A stretch of 64,000 bases of DNA from NCBI RefSeq assembly GCF_003071365.1, contig NZ_CP028960.1, forward strand, positions 744,001 to 808,000. The letters are read 5' to 3'. Made by a program: the position numbers and the translations under genes. Source of the DNA: Methyloceanibacter sp. wino2 (GTDB lineage: Bacteria; Pseudomonadota; Alphaproteobacteria; Rhizobiales; Methyloligellaceae). How positions within the stretch are numbered: the stretch's first letter is position 1; every line of letters starts with the position of its first letter. Positions 23,862 to 32,045 of the stretch are shown piece by piece. The notes under the pieces were generated by a model. It did no database searches. It was not told the origin of the DNA and saw only the letters and a list, made by a program, of their open reading frames with translations.

Positions 23862-24099
23862 GAGGGTAGTCCTTTAGAGGGGAGAAACTCGAGCGCCATC
23901 ACGATCCCGAACGCGGCGACCATGATCTCCCGGCACGTTTCCAAGATGGCCGGGACAGCGTTTGAACGGCGAGTTCCTCCAATCCAGTCTTGTTGTCGGC
24001 CTGCCAGGTTCGTGGGCTCCACGCCGCCAGGCACGAGAGGAAGATTGGCCCCGAAATTGCCCACAAGCATTCGCTTTCGAGCCTCGGCTTCGAGATCGG

Positions 24100-24135
24100 A
24101 TTCACACATATCATATTCGATAAATCATATTCAAT
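24100..24135 (-). promoter_or_regulatory. AT-rich 36-bp element upstream of cassette B
   Basis: Read on the minus strand it matches 18004-18039 at 34 of 36 bases. It lies about 240 bases upstream of the cassette B hydrolase start, and no comparable element is seen upstream of cassette A. It probably drives or controls cassette B transcription. Confidence 0.7.
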
Positions 24136-24241
24136 AGGACATACGCTGACCCTCGAGATTGGTCAACAAACGCCCCTATGGCCTGCTAAATAAGTGACTT
24201 CAGGCTATTAGAGAATTCCAAGTTGCGCGCCAACCCATCGT

Positions 24242-24270
24242 TTGACACCGAATTCTTGCTTGTCTATTTG
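24242..24270 (+). promoter_or_regulatory. possible promoter of the lpd-lipoyl protein genes
   Basis: TTGACA at 24242-24247, a 17-base spacer, and TATTTG at 24265-24270, in an AT-rich stretch 170 bases before the lpd start. The -35 box is perfect and the -10 box is weak. Confidence 0.35.
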
Positions 24271-24438
24271 TTTAATTGATTGGAAACTGCGCGCAAACAT
24301 GGCGACGCTTGATTCCGTTGGGGGACGGACTCGTCGACGCGACTGCGATCGAGAGCTCTCGTTGTACAGGCGGGCAAGCCGGAATGCTTTGGCGGCGTGA
24401 AATAACGACACAAACAAACAAATCTAGGGAGCAACGCC

Positions 24439-25818
24439 ATGCCTACGCATGTTATCGTCCTTGGCGGCGGACCCGCCGGGTATGTATCGGCACTGCATGC
24501 GAGCCAGCTCGGCGCACGTGTGACACTGGTGGATGCAAGCGGACTTGGAGGCACCTGTCTCCACAGGGGATGCATCCCCACCAAGACATTGGTCTCTTCG
24601 TGTTCGCTGCTCGACCAGCTTAAAGACGCCTCGAAATGCGGGATCACCATCAACGGTGACATCGACGTCAGCTGGCCGGGGGCGCTGGCCAACGTACATC
24701 GCGTCATCAACACGATGGCCGGCGGAATCGAGGGTCTCCTCAACAATCGCAAGATCGAGGTCATCAACGACGAAGGCTGGTTGGCCGACGGCCATACCGT
24801 GACCCTAGCTGGCGGCGGTCAAGTCAAGGGCGACTACGTGCTGATCTGCACCGGTTCGAAGCCGGCACGTCCCAAAGCCTTCCCGTTCGACGGGCATACG
24901 GTCGTCACGAGCGATGATCTGCTGCATTGGTCCGACCTTCCGACTTCGCTGGCCATCATCGGCGAAGGGATCATCGCGTGCGAGTTTGCCTTCATTTTCG
25001 CGTCGCTCGGCGTGAAGGTCACTGTCGTCGGGATGGAGCGGCTGCCGGCCCCTGCTCTGGATACCGATATCTCGGCGGTGCTACTTCGGGAGATGCGCAA
25101 GAAGGGCATCAAATTCGTCGGCGGCGCTCCTGTCGAAAGTATCGAATGCCGTGACGACGGCGTGGCGGTTAGCCAGAAGGACAAGCCCGAAATTACCGCG
25201 GAACGTGCGCTCGTCTGCGTCGGCCGCATTCCGAACAGCGAGACGTTGCATCTCGAGGCGGCCGGCGTGGAGAGCGGGCGGCGCGGCGAGATCATCGTCG
25301 ACGATTTCATGCGGACCAGTTGCCCGACGGTCTACGCCGCCGGCGACGTCACCGGGCGCGTCATGCTGGCCCACGCAGCGTCCGCGCAAGGCAAGGTGGC
25401 CGTGGAACACATTCTCGACCATGCCCCTGCGGCCATCGACGAGAGCAAGATCCCGTGGGCGATCTTCACCTCCCCCGAAATTGGCTGCGTCGGACTCTCC
25501 GAGCAGGAGGCCGGCCGGCGAGGAATTGAAGTCCGCTGCGGCACGTTCGACATGCGCGGCCTCGGCAAGGCCCAGGCGATGGGCAAGATTGCCGGGATGG
25601 CGAAGATCGTAGCCGACGCATCGACGGGTGAAGTCCTCGGCGCTCACGTCATGGGCGCGCACGCCACGGACATCGTGCATGAAGCCGTCGTCGCGATTCA
25701 GCAGGGCATGAGTGTCCGGGAACTTGCACGTGCCGTGCATGCGCACCCTACCCTCTCGGAAAGCGTTGTCGAAGCAGCCGAAGACGTCTTCGGCCTGGCG
25801 CTACACAAAGTTCAATAG
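24439..25818 (+). CDS. lpd: dihydrolipoamide dehydrogenase
   Basis: A 459-aa flavoprotein disulfide reductase. It has an N-terminal FAD motif (VIVLGGGPAGYVSA), the redox-active pair in GGTCLHRGCIPTKT (about 35-50), a second dinucleotide motif (LAIIGEGIIACEFA), the FAD motif VYAAGDVTG, and the C-terminal catalytic HPTLSE. It reoxidises dihydrolipoyl groups on carrier proteins with NAD+. AGGGAG precedes the ATG. The next gene encodes a lipoyl carrier and no pyruvate or glycine-cleavage subunits are nearby, so it probably serves that carrier rather than a 2-oxoacid complex. Confidence 0.9.
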   Translation: MPTHVIVLGGGPAGYVSALHASQLGARVTLVDASGLGGTCLHRGCIPTKTLVSSCSLLDQLKDASKCGITINGDIDVSWPGALANVHRVINTMAGGIEGLLNNRKIEVINDEGWLADGHTVTLAGGGQVKGDYVLICTGSKPARPKAFPFDGHTVVTSDDLLHWSDLPTSLAIIGEGIIACEFAFIFASLGVKVTVVGMERLPAPALDTDISAVLLREMRKKGIKFVGGAPVESIECRDDGVAVSQKDKPEITAERALVCVGRIPNSETLHLEAAGVESGRRGEIIVDDFMRTSCPTVYAAGDVTGRVMLAHAASAQGKVAVEHILDHAPAAIDESKIPWAIFTSPEIGCVGLSEQEAGRRGIEVRCGTFDMRGLGKAQAMGKIAGMAKIVADASTGEVLGAHVMGAHATDIVHEAVVAIQQGMSVRELARAVHAHPTLSESVVEAAEDVFGLALHKVQ

Positions 25819-25855
25819 GCAGGGCAAACGGTGCCTTTGCGGGGAGACGAAACCA

Positions 25856-26239
25856 ATGGAACAGCAGCAGAACTACCTTTTCCACAGCGAGCACCTGTGG
25901 GTCCGCAAGATTGACGACCACCACATGCTGGTCGGCATCAGCAACTACGCCAAGGGCCAACTCGGCGACATCGTCTTTGTCGATTTCCCGGACATCGGGT
26001 CCGAAATCGTGCAAGGCGTGCCGTTCGGCGTGGTGGAATCGATGAAGGTCGTTTCAGACCTCATCGCTCCCGTGTGCGGCACCGTGATCGAGACGAACGA
26101 GCAGCTCCAGGAAGAGATCGCGCTGATCAACGAGGACCCTCAAGGCGGGGGTTGGATTTTGCGCATCAAATTGACGGACCCGTCGCAATTGTCGGCGCTG
26201 CTGTCCGACGAGCAGTACGCAGCGCTGCGTGACGACTGA
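25856..26239 (+). CDS. GcvH-like lipoyl carrier, possibly LbpA type
   Basis: A 127-aa lipoyl-domain protein of the GcvH fold. The attachment lysine lies in VVESMKVVSD near residue 63, with the expected HLWVRKIDDHHMLVGIS start and GGGWILRIKL end. It follows lpd by 37 bases on the same strand. In Hyphomicrobium and other sulfur oxidisers GcvH-like proteins called LbpA act with the sHdr heterodisulfide-reductase-like complex to oxidise sulfane sulfur. Isolation from gcvT/gcvP and placement between SQR and mtoX favour that role, but no shdr genes are visible here, so an ordinary H protein remains possible. Confidence 0.8.
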   Translation: MEQQQNYLFHSEHLWVRKIDDHHMLVGISNYAKGQLGDIVFVDFPDIGSEIVQGVPFGVVESMKVVSDLIAPVCGTVIETNEQLQEEIALINEDPQGGGWILRIKLTDPSQLSALLSDEQYAALRDD

Positions 26240-26245
26240 TCCTCG

Positions 26246-27415
26246 TTAGTACTTGTACTTATCGGCAACGTCCGCGCTCGCCTCGTTGGCCGGACGTTCG
26301 CCCGTCAAGGACTTGAGGAACGCGACGAGAGCCTGCTTATCACCGTCGTCGAGGTTGAGAGGCTGGACCAGTCCGCTCTTGTTAGGACTGTAGTCCCCGC
26401 CTCTGTCATAGTACTCGACGACTTCCATGAGGGTGCCGAACGAGCCATCGTGCATATAGGGTCCGGTGATCGCGACATTCCTCAAGGTCGGCGTCTTGAA
26501 GGTCCAACGATCGGCCGGGTCTCGCGTGACCTCATAGCGCCCCAGATCGTTCGGGATGGGATTACTGATCGCGCTGAGCTGCTGTTCGCTCCGCGACGTG
26601 TACGTGCCTGGCGCCAATTGAATCTTGTAGTGGCGATCATGGCGCTTACCGCGATCCATTGTCCGCGTATAGCCCAAACCCGTGTCGTGGAATTTTCCGT
26701 CTGACAGCAGAGCCGACTCCGAACTGATCGTGTGACACCCGGAGCAGCCCGCCTTACCCGTGAACAGCGCGAAGCCGCGCTGTTCCTCGGCCGTCAATGC
26801 GTCGTCCTCACCGCCGTAACGCCAGCGATCGAAGCGTGAATTGCCGAGAAGCAGAGACCGCTCATAGGCAGCCAAGGCTTCGCCAACCGTGTTCATGCTG
26901 ATTCCCCGGCCTGGAAAGGCCTCCTCGAAAGATCCCTTGTAGTTCGGCAAGGACTCGATCCGGTCCAGCACCCAGCCAATGGACGGGGCGGCTATCTCGT
27001 GGTGATCGAGGATGGGGGCCCAGGCCTGTGTCTCGAGATGCGTCTCGCGACCGTCTCGGAACAAGCTCGTCTCGTAGGCGACATTGAAGAGCGACGGCGC
27101 GTTCCGTTTGAGGCTCCTGCCTTCCATGCCCACGGAGGAGCCGAGCTGGTTCGACGTGAACGCCTGGGCCTCGATGTGGCACATGCCGCAGGACATGGTG
27201 TTGTTGATCGAAAGACGGCGATCGAAAAACAGCTTGTGCCCCAACTCCACCACGACCGGATCCGCCGGCGGCACAGGCAATGGCGGCAACCCCAAAGGAG
27301 GGACGTTGCCAGAACCGGCGTCTGACCGCTTCGCAGTATCGTCCGCAAAGCCGGCCGATAGGACGAATGCAGCCGCCACGAGCGTGGCGGCTGCCGCTGA
27401 GAATCTATTGACCAA
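26246..27415 (-). CDS. dihaem cytochrome c peroxidase/MauG-family protein
   Basis: A 389-aa secreted protein with a signal peptide (VNRFSAAAATLVAAAFVLSAGFA) and two haem c motifs, CGMCH (near residue 78) and CSGCH (near 230), in the order typical of bacterial dihaem peroxidases and MauG. Candidate distal ligands lie in PTLRNVAITGPYMHDGSF. In Hyphomicrobium the methanethiol oxidase gene is followed by sco and mauG-like genes, the products being linked to enzyme maturation. The start is a TTG overlapping the upstream sco stop by 11 bases. It converges on the lipoyl-protein gene with only 6 bases between. Confidence 0.88.
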   Translation of the reverse strand: MVNRFSAAAATLVAAAFVLSAGFADDTAKRSDAGSGNVPPLGLPPLPVPPADPVVVELGHKLFFDRRLSINNTMSCGMCHIEAQAFTSNQLGSSVGMEGRSLKRNAPSLFNVAYETSLFRDGRETHLETQAWAPILDHHEIAAPSIGWVLDRIESLPNYKGSFEEAFPGRGISMNTVGEALAAYERSLLLGNSRFDRWRYGGEDDALTAEEQRGFALFTGKAGCSGCHTISSESALLSDGKFHDTGLGYTRTMDRGKRHDRHYKIQLAPGTYTSRSEQQLSAISNPIPNDLGRYEVTRDPADRWTFKTPTLRNVAITGPYMHDGSFGTLMEVVEYYDRGGDYSPNKSGLVQPLNLDDGDKQALVAFLKSLTGERPANEASADVADKYKY

Positions 27416-28124
27416 TGCTTTGCCCGCGTTCTTCCATCACAAGGGTCTTGATATCATTGAGGATAACACCAGGATCCAGAAAGTTGGATGCGTAGATCTC
27501 CCGGACCCAGCCATCTGGATCAATCAAGAACACCTTCAAGGAGTGGTTGATGATGATACGGCCACGCGAGTCCTTGTCAGCGTAGATGGGCTGTCCAAAG
27601 TCCTCGAGTGTCGACTTCAAAAAATAGTCCGTCCACGACGTGACGAAGTACCAGGGTACCGGCGCGTTGCCCTTGTTCTCAAGGTCCTCGAAGAGCTGCA
27701 ACGTCTGCGGCACGTCGTGCTTTGGATCGAAGCTGTAGAAGACGAGTTGAACCTCGTCGCGAAGCTCGGGGTCTTCCGCGATCTTGTCGCGAACTTCGAA
27801 GAAGGCGTTCCAAAGCAGCGGACAGCCGGTCGGGTCCGTACACAGCGCGTAGAAGAACGTCATGAGCGTGATCTTGCCGGTCGTATAGCTCGACAGGAGC
27901 TTGGGATAGCCCGAGCCGTCGATGACCACGCTGAAAGGTACCTCCTGAATCTTCCCGAGCTCGTAGGTGCCGGGCTCCGGATAAGGGATCAAGCCTGCGT
28001 TGTCCTTTGAAAGGGCACTTCCTGCCGCTCCGAACAGAACGGCAGGAAGCAGGATCAGCGCTAGGACTTGGCGAACGAGGGGCAAGCAAATGCCCGTTCG
28101 TACATATCCTAGGGATCGATGCAT
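27405..28124 (-). CDS. SCO1/SenC-family copper protein of the mto operon
   Basis: A 239-aa protein with an N-terminal hydrophobic anchor or signal (VLALILLPAVLFGAAGSALS) and a thioredoxin-like SCO domain. The copper-site cysteines are in ALCTDPTGCPLL, so they are spaced CX5C instead of the usual CX3C, and the conserved histidine is in IIINHSLKVFLID. SCO proteins deliver copper to cuproenzymes; here the client is probably MtoX, a copper-dependent methanethiol oxidase. The start used is the ATG at 28122-28124; an in-frame GTG at 28163, overlapping the mtoX stop, is possible. Confidence 0.85.
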   Translation of the reverse strand: MHRSLGYVRTGICLPLVRQVLALILLPAVLFGAAGSALSKDNAGLIPYPEPGTYELGKIQEVPFSVVIDGSGYPKLLSSYTTGKITLMTFFYALCTDPTGCPLLWNAFFEVRDKIAEDPELRDEVQLVFYSFDPKHDVPQTLQLFEDLENKGNAPVPWYFVTSWTDYFLKSTLEDFGQPIYADKDSRGRIIINHSLKVFLIDPDGWVREIYASNFLDPGVILNDIKTLVMEERGQSIGQ

Positions 28125-28137
28125 GTCGGTATGGCGA

Positions 28138-29463
28138 CTACATCGACGCGGGGTCGGTAACACCCGTGGGATAGCCGGTCGGAGAAAGCGGTCCGCCGGT
28201 GAACTTCATGTGGTGAGCGCGCCCGAGCTTCTCCTCGATGAAGTCGACCTCGAACTTCTGCACGAGCTCCTTGCCGTCCCATTCGAAGGCCTTGAGGAAC
28301 TGATCGTTCTCCTCGCCCTTCTTGTCCCAGTTGGCCAAGAGAGAGGTGGTGAAATAGACGCGCTTACCGTCCCAGCTCTGGGAAACCATGTTCACCTGAT
28401 TGCCCATCTTCTTCTCATAGATCTGCACGGGCTTCTCGGGATCGGTGATATCGAAAAGACGCGTCGTCCCATCGAGGAACGTGTTGACCCAGAGCTGCTT
28501 GGCGTCGGCCGAGATCGAGATGTCGACAGGAAGCGGAATCTTGGAGGGATCGCCGACATCGGCGACAGGCTTCGCCTGCCACTCGCCATTGTCGTCGCGC
28601 TTGATCAGCCACAGCTTCGACGTCAAAGCGGTAGCCGTCAGCGCCCAATCGTCCCCTTCCTTCAAGGACCAGCGAATCTCGAGCGGCGCACCGGGGACCT
28701 CAAAGATCTTCTCCGGCTTCATGGACTTCAGATTCCAAATGACCATCGACTTTCCGAAGTTCTTCATGGCTTCTTCGTCTTTGAGCATCTTGCCGAAGTC
28801 CATCATGTAGTTGTTCCACCCGGTGAAACTCGATGTCAGCAGCACGTTCTTCGACGGGTTGATGCCGATGTCGTAGCCATAGCCGTCGCCACCATCGGTC
28901 GTCGGCATGGGGTGCTTCGAGATGAACTCGCCCTTGTTGTTGTAAACGGCCAAGCCGGTCTCGCCGCCATGGTCGTCCACGTTGGAGAGCGCCTGAATCA
29001 GCATGCGGCCAGGGAGGGCATAAAAAGTGTGCGGCCCCACATAACCCGTTTGGTCTGTGAAATCGTCGATCGTTTTGACGAGTTTCGGATTGGCAGGGTC
29101 GGTGCCGACGTCAAAGATAAAGATCTTGTTGTCGTCGAGGCGACCGGACCACATGTATTTGCGATCATCGGAAAAGCCGACGTGATGGGCCTCGCCGCGG
29201 CCGCCGACCGACAGGGTGTTCACGACCTTGCCATAGGTCTTGGACTCGGGGTCGACATCAATCGTGACGAGCTTGTCGCTCTCGTCGCCCATGCCCTCGA
29301 TGCCCAGCGTCCAAACTTGCAGGTACTTTTCCTGCCCTTTGATGAGAGCATTCGTGTAGGGCGAGTTGCACGTCTCGTCAGCCTTGGCAACGTGGCTGAG
29401 CGAGAGCGGGGCAAACGAAACGATTGACGCCATGAAGATGGCCGTCAAGCGATGCCTTGTCAT
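28138..29463 (-). CDS. mtoX: methanethiol oxidase (SBP56 family)
   Basis: A 441-aa SBP56/selenium-binding-protein homologue with an export signal (ending SLSHVAKA). The beta-propeller carries histidine-rich segments GRGEAHHVGF, VGPHTFYALPG and GRAHHMKFTGG that are plausible copper ligands. In Hyphomicrobium this family is the periplasmic methanethiol oxidase, converting methanethiol with oxygen to formaldehyde, sulfide and hydrogen peroxide. GGAGGA precedes the ATG at 29461-29463 by 8 bases. It is first in the mtoX-sco-mauG set, the arrangement described for known MTO loci, which makes this more specific than a generic SBP56 call. Confidence 0.92.
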   Translation of the reverse strand: MTRHRLTAIFMASIVSFAPLSLSHVAKADETCNSPYTNALIKGQEKYLQVWTLGIEGMGDESDKLVTIDVDPESKTYGKVVNTLSVGGRGEAHHVGFSDDRKYMWSGRLDDNKIFIFDVGTDPANPKLVKTIDDFTDQTGYVGPHTFYALPGRMLIQALSNVDDHGGETGLAVYNNKGEFISKHPMPTTDGGDGYGYDIGINPSKNVLLTSSFTGWNNYMMDFGKMLKDEEAMKNFGKSMVIWNLKSMKPEKIFEVPGAPLEIRWSLKEGDDWALTATALTSKLWLIKRDDNGEWQAKPVADVGDPSKIPLPVDISISADAKQLWVNTFLDGTTRLFDITDPEKPVQIYEKKMGNQVNMVSQSWDGKRVYFTTSLLANWDKKGEENDQFLKAFEWDGKELVQKFEVDFIEEKLGRAHHMKFTGGPLSPTGYPTGVTDPASM

Positions 29464-29566
29464 TTTGGGGTTCCTCCGTTGGTGGATAATTTCACCGCGA
29501 CCCTGCATTCGAAGGTTGCCGCGGCGGATTCCGTTGTTCAAGTGCACTCGACGGCGCACACATTAC

Positions 29567-29596
29567 ACTTTACGCTATACAAATGTTTAAAGTCAA
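29567..29596 (-). promoter_or_regulatory. possible mtoX promoter
   Basis: On the minus strand TTGACT (29591-29596), 18 bases, then TAAAGT (29567-29572), about 105 bases upstream of mtoX in an AT-rich patch. The overlapping TCAATTGA palindrome at the -35 region could bind a regulator. Confidence 0.35.
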
Positions 29597-30363
29597 TTGA
29601 CCGAAGATCAATCGAGCCCTCTGGAAATTGGTGTTCCGATTGCGTTCGGGGCGATTCTTCCGCGGAGGCGAACGGGCTTCATATTCTCCGCAAGGCTGGA
29701 GAACGATGCAGTCCCCGCAGGGCCGCATTATCGATTGTCGCGAACCACGCGAACCGAAATCGCCGGCTAGGCCATTACGTCGGGAGACGGCACAGCAGCG
29801 CAGGGCCAAGGCTGCGGGAACGCCGCGCTCAAAGCTATAGAAATGGCTGAAAACCAATTGATTCCGGGGACTCGTGCTGCTTTGTGTCTTGTTGCGAGAA
29901 TGGCTTCAAACAAGACGAACCGCAGCCGGCGATCCATCGCGGACTGAGATCCAGGGCCACGGCAGGCAGACGAACAACGGGGCCGGAAGCGCCCTCGCCA
30001 GCGATCGCCTGATTGACTGCCGGCTGGCTTGCGGGGCGGCAGACTATCGAGGGCGCCGACCCGCCACCCCGATCGGATGTCAATCTAGCCGTTAATGTCT
30101 TGACTTAATAATTTCGATATATGAAAACTATAGTTGCTCGAAAGGGCAACCTATCTTCTCCAGAACCCACATGGCCGCGAGTCTCAGTCCGGGCTCGCGG
30201 CCATCATGCTGGTGACTTCGGGAAGGACTGTGGGGCGCTCTCGGCGGGCCCTAGAGACCCGCGCCATCGCGACGGGCATCAGCCACTAGCGTTTGGAACG
30301 GTCGGGTCGCGAGACCCCTCTTGAACGGACCTGCTTGAAAGGAGCTGCAAGCCTCGTCAAAGC
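29597..30363. other. long intergenic region with a perfect orphan hairpin
   Basis: No convincing gene. An AT-rich patch at about 30097-30130 (TTGACTTAATAATTTC) is followed by a perfect 11-bp inverted repeat, ATGGCCGCGAG and CTCGCGGCCAT, at 30171-30204 with a 12-base loop. It is not followed by a T-tract on either strand. It could be a structured small RNA, a 3' element of the ArsR transcript or a relic. Confidence 0.45.
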
Positions 30364-30744
30364 TTAGCTTGCGTGGAGCCGTACGAACACGGCCGCCTGA
30401 TTGGACACATTGGATTCGCGTCGAGGCTCGGAAACGATCGGCCGAGCGGAGCTGCCGCCGAAAATCTCCATCAGCCCGCTGGCAAACCGGCGGGCCTCAT
30501 CGCTTGCCAAGCTGTAGTAGGCGGATTTGAACTCCCGACGTGCCACCGCGATCTTGGCATTGCGCAGTTCCGCCAGGTGCTGGGACAGATTGGGCTGCCG
30601 AATCTTGAGCTGTCGCTCGAGCTCCGCGACGGATGTCTCGCCTTTCAGGAGGCAGAACACGATCCGCAGGCGCGCGGGATTGCTCACAGCTTTCAGCCAG
30701 GCGGCGGCAGCAGTGGCGTCGATTTCCTTGGCCATTCTTGTCAC
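30364..30744 (-). CDS. ArsR-family regulator with one cysteine
   Basis: A 126-aa winged-helix repressor: WLKAVSNPARLRIVFCLLKGE, then the recognition helix in LKIRQPNLSQHLAELRNAKI and the wing ARREFKSAYYSL. The sequence follows the BigR/SqrR branch, whose members sense persulfide through two cysteines. Only one cysteine is present (in VFCLLKGE); the C-terminal position holds FGGSS instead. The start is the GTG at 30742-30744 with AAGGA 5 bases upstream, overlapping the peroxiredoxin stop by 4 bases. It is co-transcribed after the peroxiredoxin and near mtoX, so it is a candidate regulator of sulfur or peroxide genes. Confidence 0.85.
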   Translation of the reverse strand: MTRMAKEIDATAAAAWLKAVSNPARLRIVFCLLKGETSVAELERQLKIRQPNLSQHLAELRNAKIAVARREFKSAYYSLASDEARRFASGLMEIFGGSSARPIVSEPRRESNVSNQAAVFVRLHAS

Positions 30745-31439
30745 TTGTTCCTTTTTGATCCGCCAGTATCGGGCGGCGGCGACAGCCTGAAGTACCAGTC
30801 TGAACCCAACTCTTGATCTTCTTCGATTGTATCGAGGTTGATCGGGACCGGGAGGAGGACATCCTGTCCCGGTTGCCAGCCCTCAGGCGTCGAAACACCG
30901 TGCTCATCGGTGACTTGGAGCGCGGTCAGAAGGCGCAACAGTTCCTCGACATTCCGTCCGGTCGTCATCGGATACCAGATGATGGCGCGAATGATGCCGG
31001 CCCGATCGATCAGGAACGCGGCCCGCACGAGCGCGCTGTCCCGCGCTTGCGGTGCGATCATGCCGTATGCTCTGGCGACCATCATCGAAGGATCCTCGAT
31101 GATCGGAAAGGTGATCTTCACGCCGAACTGCCGCTGGATGCTGTGAATCCACGCCAAATGAGAGAACAGGCTGTCGACCGACAGCGCGAGCAACTCACAA
31201 TCCAGCGCCCGAAACCGGTCCGCGGCTTTCGCGAACGCGATAAACTCGCTCGCGCAGACAGGCGTGAAGTCGGCGGGATGAGAAAACAGAAGCAGCCATT
31301 TTCCGCGATATGACGACAATGACCGCTCGCCCATCGTCGTGCGAGCGCTGAAGTCCGGCGCGGGGTCTAGAAGCAGCGGAGGGCCGGCTGCAGTTGCGCG
31401 GGCCCACTCGCTCCCACATTCGTTATTATTGTCGTTCAC
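30741..31439 (-). CDS. peroxiredoxin (1-Cys/Prx6-like)
   Basis: A 232-aa peroxiredoxin with the active-site motif HPADFTPVCASEFIAF (peroxidatic Cys), the LALSVDSLFSHLAWI segment and a long C-terminal domain (VLLPVPIN) characteristic of the Prx6 branch. It reduces hydrogen peroxide in the cytoplasm. The start is the GTG at 31437-31439 with AGGAG 7 bases upstream; longer frames lack a site. Next to the ArsR gene and mtoX, it is well placed to clear the peroxide produced by methanethiol oxidation. Confidence 0.85.
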   Translation of the reverse strand: MNDNNNECGSEWARATAAGPPLLLDPAPDFSARTTMGERSLSSYRGKWLLLFSHPADFTPVCASEFIAFAKAADRFRALDCELLALSVDSLFSHLAWIHSIQRQFGVKITFPIIEDPSMMVARAYGMIAPQARDSALVRAAFLIDRAGIIRAIIWYPMTTGRNVEELLRLLTALQVTDEHGVSTPEGWQPGQDVLLPVPINLDTIEEDQELGSDWYFRLSPPPDTGGSKRNK

Positions 31440-31960
31440 AAGTGTGCTCCTAGAGAACAGCCCAGTGTTCCGGACGTTGCCAATTCTTGTCGCAGCAATT
31501 TTGCTGGCGCCTCGTTCGCGAGGCATTGACCCATCTTAAAGCCCCCTGCCCCCAGGCCCATCAGCAAATAAGCTTCACTCGATTCCGCGTGATGGGAGTG
31601 TGGTGCGAAGAATGCTTCGCTTACGGAGGGCCCCTAGTCAACTGTCATCCCGCCGCACTGGAACGCAGGAAAGCTTAGGCGATCACGCGCAATGTATAGT
31701 GGGGCCGCACCTCATGGCGCATATTTGGGATTTGCAAAGTATATGTTCCGAAGAGCAATTCTTGCTTTGCGTAACTTCGAAGTCTTTCTAAGCTTACTTT
31801 TATACCCGCAGAGATAGCCAGTTGCCAAATGACCACCTGACTCTCAATGTTCTTGGTGAATTGCGGTTTTTTGAAAGTAAGGCTGCTCGGGTGCCTCCGA
31901 ATGTATTCCCAATTGGAGCCGAAGCGGTTGGGTCACGGTCGTGCCCATGGCGGGCGAGGC
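31440..31960. other. intergenic stretch, no supported gene
   Basis: About 520 bases between the peroxiredoxin start and the terminator of the outer-membrane channel gene. Short frames only, no RNA gene recognised. The relatively AT-rich part near 31740-31860 shows no clear promoter. Confidence 0.4.
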
Positions 31961-31961
31961 A

Positions 31962-32016
31962 CAAAAAGAAACGGCGTTCCGGCACCGGGAATTCATGACC
32001 CCGGGCCGAAACGCCG
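31962..32016 (-). terminator. intrinsic terminator of the channel gene
   Basis: On the minus strand a long imperfect stem, ACGGCGTTTCGGCCCGGGG pairing with CCCGGTGCCGGAACGCCGT around a short loop, is followed directly by TTTCTTTTTG. It lies about 30 bases after the stop at 32046. This is a clear rho-independent terminator. Confidence 0.85.
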
Positions 32017-32045
32017 TCAGTTAAGCGTCAGCAGGCGCGATTCGA

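Noticed and set aside
23858-24109. 83-codon minus-strand frame upstream of cassette B
   Set aside because: Lies in the leader between the AT-rich element and the hydrolase start, with no family pattern.
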